Source: Undaria pinnatifida (taxonomy: Eukaryota > Sar > Phaeophyceae > Laminariales > Alariaceae). From it: DNA of 64,000 bases. Numbering within the stretch: position 1 is the stretch's first letter; each line of letters begins with the position of its first letter. This document shows positions 59,824 to 64,000 of this stretch, one piece after another. A program made the position numbers and the translations under genes. The notes beneath the pieces were generated by a model, which was not told the DNA's origin, searched no databases, and saw only the letters and a list, made by a program, of their open reading frames with translations. The DNA lies in NCBI GenBank assembly GCA_012845835.1, contig JABAKD010000002.1, positions 24,656,518 through 24,720,517 on the forward strand, written 5' to 3'.

Positions 59824-61907
59824 CTGAGGAAACAACACCTGAGCTCACAATCAGCAAAACAAACGCACAACAGTAAACGCACGAAGCAAAGCAGAAGAAG
59901 AAGAAAAACAAGTCTAGTCACAGTAAGTATATACCAGAGAAAAACGAACCGAGAGTCACAAAGGCCGTTAGGCGTTGGTAAGGCAAATTACGTGCGTCAT
60001 GTTCATCACTGGGCTGTGGCGCTTTTCTGGTGCGCGAAATAGTAGTTTCGCCGCTGCTGATTGGTTGGTATGCTGGTCTGCTCGTTGTTGGTGTGTTGGT
60101 GGCTGGTGGTTGAAACTGAATGGTCTGTTTGTTTGATTGGTTGATTTTTGGTTAATTGATGGACGTTTGATGATTGTTGAGTAGACTAAACGATCGATAG
60201 ATCGATTAGTTATTAATAGTCGATTAACTACAACGGCATATTACAGTATACAGTAGAGCCTGGTTCCTTCGTTTTAGTCGTTTCACGCGAGGCACTTCTT
60301 CGTAAGACACGGACAAAAGCACTCGTTTCAGTAGCATCAGCCAAAAAAAAAGTTATGATCTTACAAGACAGAGAACACATCTCGCAGGAAAAAAAAACAA
60401 CGAAAACGCGCGCAAACGCAATGGCAAACGTACTGTGCAGCAGCAGTTGTGTACCAGCACGCAAAAGCAAAACCATAAAAGACAAGCAAAAAAAAAAAAA
60501 AAAAGAGAAAAGACAATTACGGCAAAAACACGGTAAAAAAACCCGGCTCTCTTGCTACCCTTGCACACAGTAGCCAAAAATATTTTACGGCTTGTCTCCT
60601 CCGCCCCAGGACTGACCAACCAAAACACGTTTTTTTCTTCCTGTCCTAGACTCATCCACGGTACGGCGGTGTCGTGCAGTTTTTGGGTATAAACCAAACG
60701 ATTCTGGCCGGTTGAGCTCCTCAGGTGTGGAACTATCGATTGCCGGTATTATTAACAGTACGATCATTTTACGAGCACAGCTTCTTTTGTTTCAGGAACA
60801 GCGAATAAAAACGTTGGTCGGGTTGCGCGAACGAATGCCTTCGAAGTTGTGCCTCGGTTGATGTTGATATTGACCTCCTCCTCGTGAAAGGGAGCTCAGA
60901 AAACTCTTAGAATCTTCTGCACCCCGCGCGTGGGATGACTCCCTACCTTGAACTGTGCTTGAACCACTTTTCTTAAACCAGTTTGAGACTTCAGAGGGCA
61001 AAAAAATAATGATAAAAAAATGACAATTACGTCATTTTTGCACGTCTCCCTCCGCCCCGACCGAGCAAACGCTGTTTTCTCCCTGCCCTACATTAGTCTT
61101 GAACCGCTTTCTGGAACCAGTTTGAAAACTCAGAGGAGGAGGGGGAAGAAGAAAAAATGAACAAAATGCGATTACATCAGTCTTTAAACTACTTTCTCAA
61201 ACCAGTTTTGATACTTCAGAGGGCAGAAAATAATTATTAAAGCATGACGATTACAGCATCAGGCACACCAAGCAGCCCCAGCTGCTGAGGCAGGGGACAG
61301 GGCATGTGTCACCAGCTCCAATGCAAAATTATCTCCGACACGGGCGCACCATGATACTATTTAAGAGTTGTACTGCTTGCGCGCTCCCGCCAGCCAATCA
61401 ATGAGACCAAAACCTGGCATAGTTTTGGTTACTTTATGGCATAGTTTCCGGTTGCTATACACTCGGTCAACAATGTGCCATAATCCCAATGCGTAGCCAG
61501 TCCGATAAGACCAACGCCTGGAATAGTTTTGGTCGCTATACTTACTTGTACCTGGGTCGCAAATGAGCAGATAAGCTATAGTCTCACATTGGGTTCAGCG
61601 TGTGTGTCCCAACGCTCGTCAAAATGCAGGCTAGACTAGCACAGAGTTCGTGTCTTTCTAGGAGGAACAATCGACATGGACACTGGACTGTCTTCTTCCC
61701 AGGTAATCTTCACGGACGCTTTGGCGTCACTTCTGCAGCTCTTATCACAGAGACCGAGCATCAAGACGTGTCAGTGTTTCATAACGAGCTTGCCTGTACC
61801 GCAGATGGTGTTCATAGTAGACACGCCTTGTACATTTGTCTTACTACAGTGCTCTTAATGGACTCGCCTTGTACTTGTCGTCTACTGGTACAGTTTAGAG
61901 GACTTGC

Positions 61908-61985
61908 CTTGTACATTTTGTTGTCGATGCGGTGCGGGGTCATCGAGTGCGCCGGCGTGCCCATCGTCTGCTTCCCCATTTGGCA
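61908..61985 (-). pseudogene. Copy of RPA2 exon 14
   Basis: Same 78 bases encoding [15 protein letters not shown] onward, with the same GC donor and the same two downstream copies of the donor words. Confidence 0.8.
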
Positions 61986-62572
61986 CTGCAACGAAACAAA
62001 CACACAATCACAGAAGCAAAAAAACACGGAAACACAAACACATAAAAACGCAAACCGTAGAACACACAGGGTTAGAAAGTGCTATCATGGGCACTTGGCG
62101 CACCCGGCAAAAACGAGATTGCATCGCTAGTGCAAATAACCAAGGATGGAGGGGGCATTGGCACTACAACAAATCACAGCAGAGCAATGCCAAACGAAGG
62201 AGCTCCTGCTACCGCTGCTATAGCTGATGCTGCTGTTATAGCTACTGATATTTCCGCCGCTGCTGTTGCTACCGCTGCTACTGCTGCTACTGATGTCGCT
62301 GCTAGTGCTGTTGATACTGCTGATGATGGTATTACCGTCACCGCCACTGCCGCTGCTGCTTCTGCGGACGTGACACACAAGACTAAACGGCACGAAGAAT
62401 CCCCAAACACGATCCTGCTCATACTGCGGGGGTGACACGCAAGACGAAACAGCACGAGCCATGCCCAAACAACTCTAAACAGCCCAACCCAACCCAACCC
62501 AACCCAACCCAACCCCAACCCAACCCAACCCAACCCAACCCAACCCAACCCAATACACGCTAGTTCACTGAC

Positions 62573-62707
62573 CTGGTACATGTTCCTGGGGCTCTGGTTG
62601 TAGTCGGAGAAGGGTGTGAGCGATGCCACAAGCGAGAGCATATTGGTAGGGTCCAGCTCCCGGTGTGTCGTCAGGCCAGCCCTCACATCTTCCGCTAAAC
62701 ACGCGAT
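62573..62707 (-). pseudogene. Copy of RPA2 exon 13
   Basis: Same 135-base open exon with intact splice sites, encoding the [12 protein letters not shown] block. Whether it is ever used is unknown, since the remaining exons of this copy are outside the window or absent. Confidence 0.8.
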
Positions 62708-63506
62708 CTGTCGCAAACACACACACGACACACCGTCCCCACAGCACACAATACGAAAACAAAAAATACAAGGTAAGCGAAAAACAACGCTAAAAAGCAA
62801 TTATATTTTTTTATTCAACATGGCAAAGAGCAAGGAGACAGTTCACAACAACAAAAAAAACAAAACAAATTTTGGAAACACGTATACAAAGGTATACCAC
62901 ATTTTTTCCGAAAACAAACCATGAAAAAAAGCGGCAACAATACGTAAAACCGAGCTACTACACCAAGACGAAGAACATACGTATTCGTAGAGAAAACAAG
63001 TGCTTCCAAATATTGTACGAAGTAGTAGGCATATGAAAAGGCGCACGATACCGCTAGGATGTGGATGCATGGGCCGTGCCCATAGTATGGACAAAACACT
63101 TTTGGTATTCGCAATCACGCATCGACAATCAAGCAAACATAGAGACACGTTTGATGGTGCTCAATTATGCCTTTGAGCCCTACTATGATACCGCGACGCA
63201 CGAAACCGGCGTCAACACCTTTGAGACTAGGCGAGACTAGGCAAGGCTAGGCAAGGCTAGGCAAGGCTCAGCAAGGCTCGGCAAGATGAGGCTGGGCGAG
63301 ACAAGGCTCGGCAAGGAAAAGGCTCGGCAAGGCTCGGCAAGGCTCGGCAAGGCTCGGCAAGGCTCGGCAAGGCTCGGCAAGGCTCGGCAAGGCTCGGCAA
63401 GGCTCGGCAAGGCTCGGCAAGGCTCGGCAAGGCTCGGCAAGGCTCGGCAAGGCTCGACAAGGCAAGGCTCGGCAAGGCAAGTCAAGACGGACACAAGACT
63501 AATCAC

Positions 63507-63582
63507 CTCCATAAACTGCTGCTCCATTGGGCCGATCCACTCCGTCTTGCCGCTGGGAAGGTGCAGCACTGGCCGGCACATT
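63507..63582 (-). pseudogene. Copy of RPA2 exon 12
   Basis: Same 76 bases with intact splice sites, encoding [20 protein letters not shown]. The decamer array lies next to it as in the first copy. Confidence 0.8.
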
Positions 63583-64000
63583 CTGGTATTAAAAAACAAA
63601 CAAACGAAATGAATTACCAGCTACTAGTCAAGCAAACAAACAAGCGAACAAACAAACAAACAATGCGGGGCAATAAAAACAACCAGCAAGTAGAAACCTA
63701 CAGCCAACCCGCGTCCTTAAGAAGTAACGGCGCCCTTTACAACGGATGAGTCGACCTAACGAGAGTGCCCTACTCTACTACAGGAAACCACAAGTTGCAT
63801 ACTATGGGCGGAATGTTGCGGTCTTCGGAGAAGACGAACCACACTCAATGCGTCTCAACACACCAAAAAAATCGCAAAAAAATCATCATCACAAGTATTT
63901 CGCACGCACCTTACTCTATACAAGAGCAAACCCCTTCCCTTCCCCCACGCCAGCCCCAACCCCTCACCCCCCCCCCCCCCCCCGCCCCGCCCGCTCCCCC

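Larger units (their letters stand above)
59693..64000 (+). other. Second copy of 43.45-47.73 kb (RPA2 exons 12-15)
   Basis: Direct-orientation copy of the segment starting in the intron-15 minisatellite and continuing past exon 12 to the window end, just short of exon 11. The offset drifts from about 16243 at exon 15 to 16275 at exon 12. Small insertions and deletions are dense in the first 1.5 kb beside the gap and rare afterwards. It is either a tandem segmental duplication, placing extra exons upstream of the gene, or an unmerged allele or contig end. Confidence 0.95.

Noticed and set aside
59041-59921. Frames running across the N gap
   Set aside because: They consist mainly of undefined residues and are artefacts of the gap.

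Overview
The window is nuclear eukaryotic DNA. It has one large intron-rich protein gene, long stretches of non-coding repeat DNA, nested transposon remnants and a 500-base assembly gap. The intron-dense structure, GC-rich exons and heavy simple-repeat content would fit a large-intron stramenopile such as a brown alga. No lineage-specific marker is visible, so that is only a guess.

The one confidently recognised gene is on the minus strand between about 55.8 kb (N-terminal side) and 29.86 kb (stop codon). It encodes the second-largest subunit of RNA polymerase I (RPA2/RPA135/POLR1B family). I could join 22 exons with consistent reading phase, giving about 1166 residues, against roughly 1135-1203 in animals and yeast. 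Only the extreme N terminus and perhaps a 6-7 residue stretch near the middle are unaccounted for. Twenty-one introns were found, mostly 0.2-2 kb, with one of 8.46 kb (32698-41160). Two introns appear to start with GC rather than GT.

Layout: 1-1.1 kb degenerate tandem repeat; 1.1-11.8 kb mostly unrecognised intergenic DNA with simple repeats, two copies of a dispersed repeat and a possible broken small gene at 4.3-4.7 kb; 11.86-15.99 kb an 18-unit satellite with a 228-bp period; 16-24.5 kb further repeats and terminal-inverted-repeat elements; 24.55-27.11 kb a nested stack of two copies of a non-autonomous hAT-like transposon plus an LTR remnant, all with clear target-site duplications; 27.7-28.1 kb a fold-back element; 29.86-55.83 kb the RPA2 gene; 55.8-59.19 kb upstream DNA with three tandem duplications; 59193-59692 a run of 500 N; 59693-64000 a second copy of 43.45-47.73 kb, carrying RPA2 exons 12-15 again in the same orientation (tandem duplication or unmerged assembly copy).

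The most unusual signal is in the RPA2 introns. At three separate exons the 3' end of the exon together with its 5' splice site has been copied two to four more times into the following intron. In many other introns a pentamer, decamer or minisatellite array starts within a few tens of bases of the 5' splice site. I have not seen a named description of this pattern and it deserves a systematic check.
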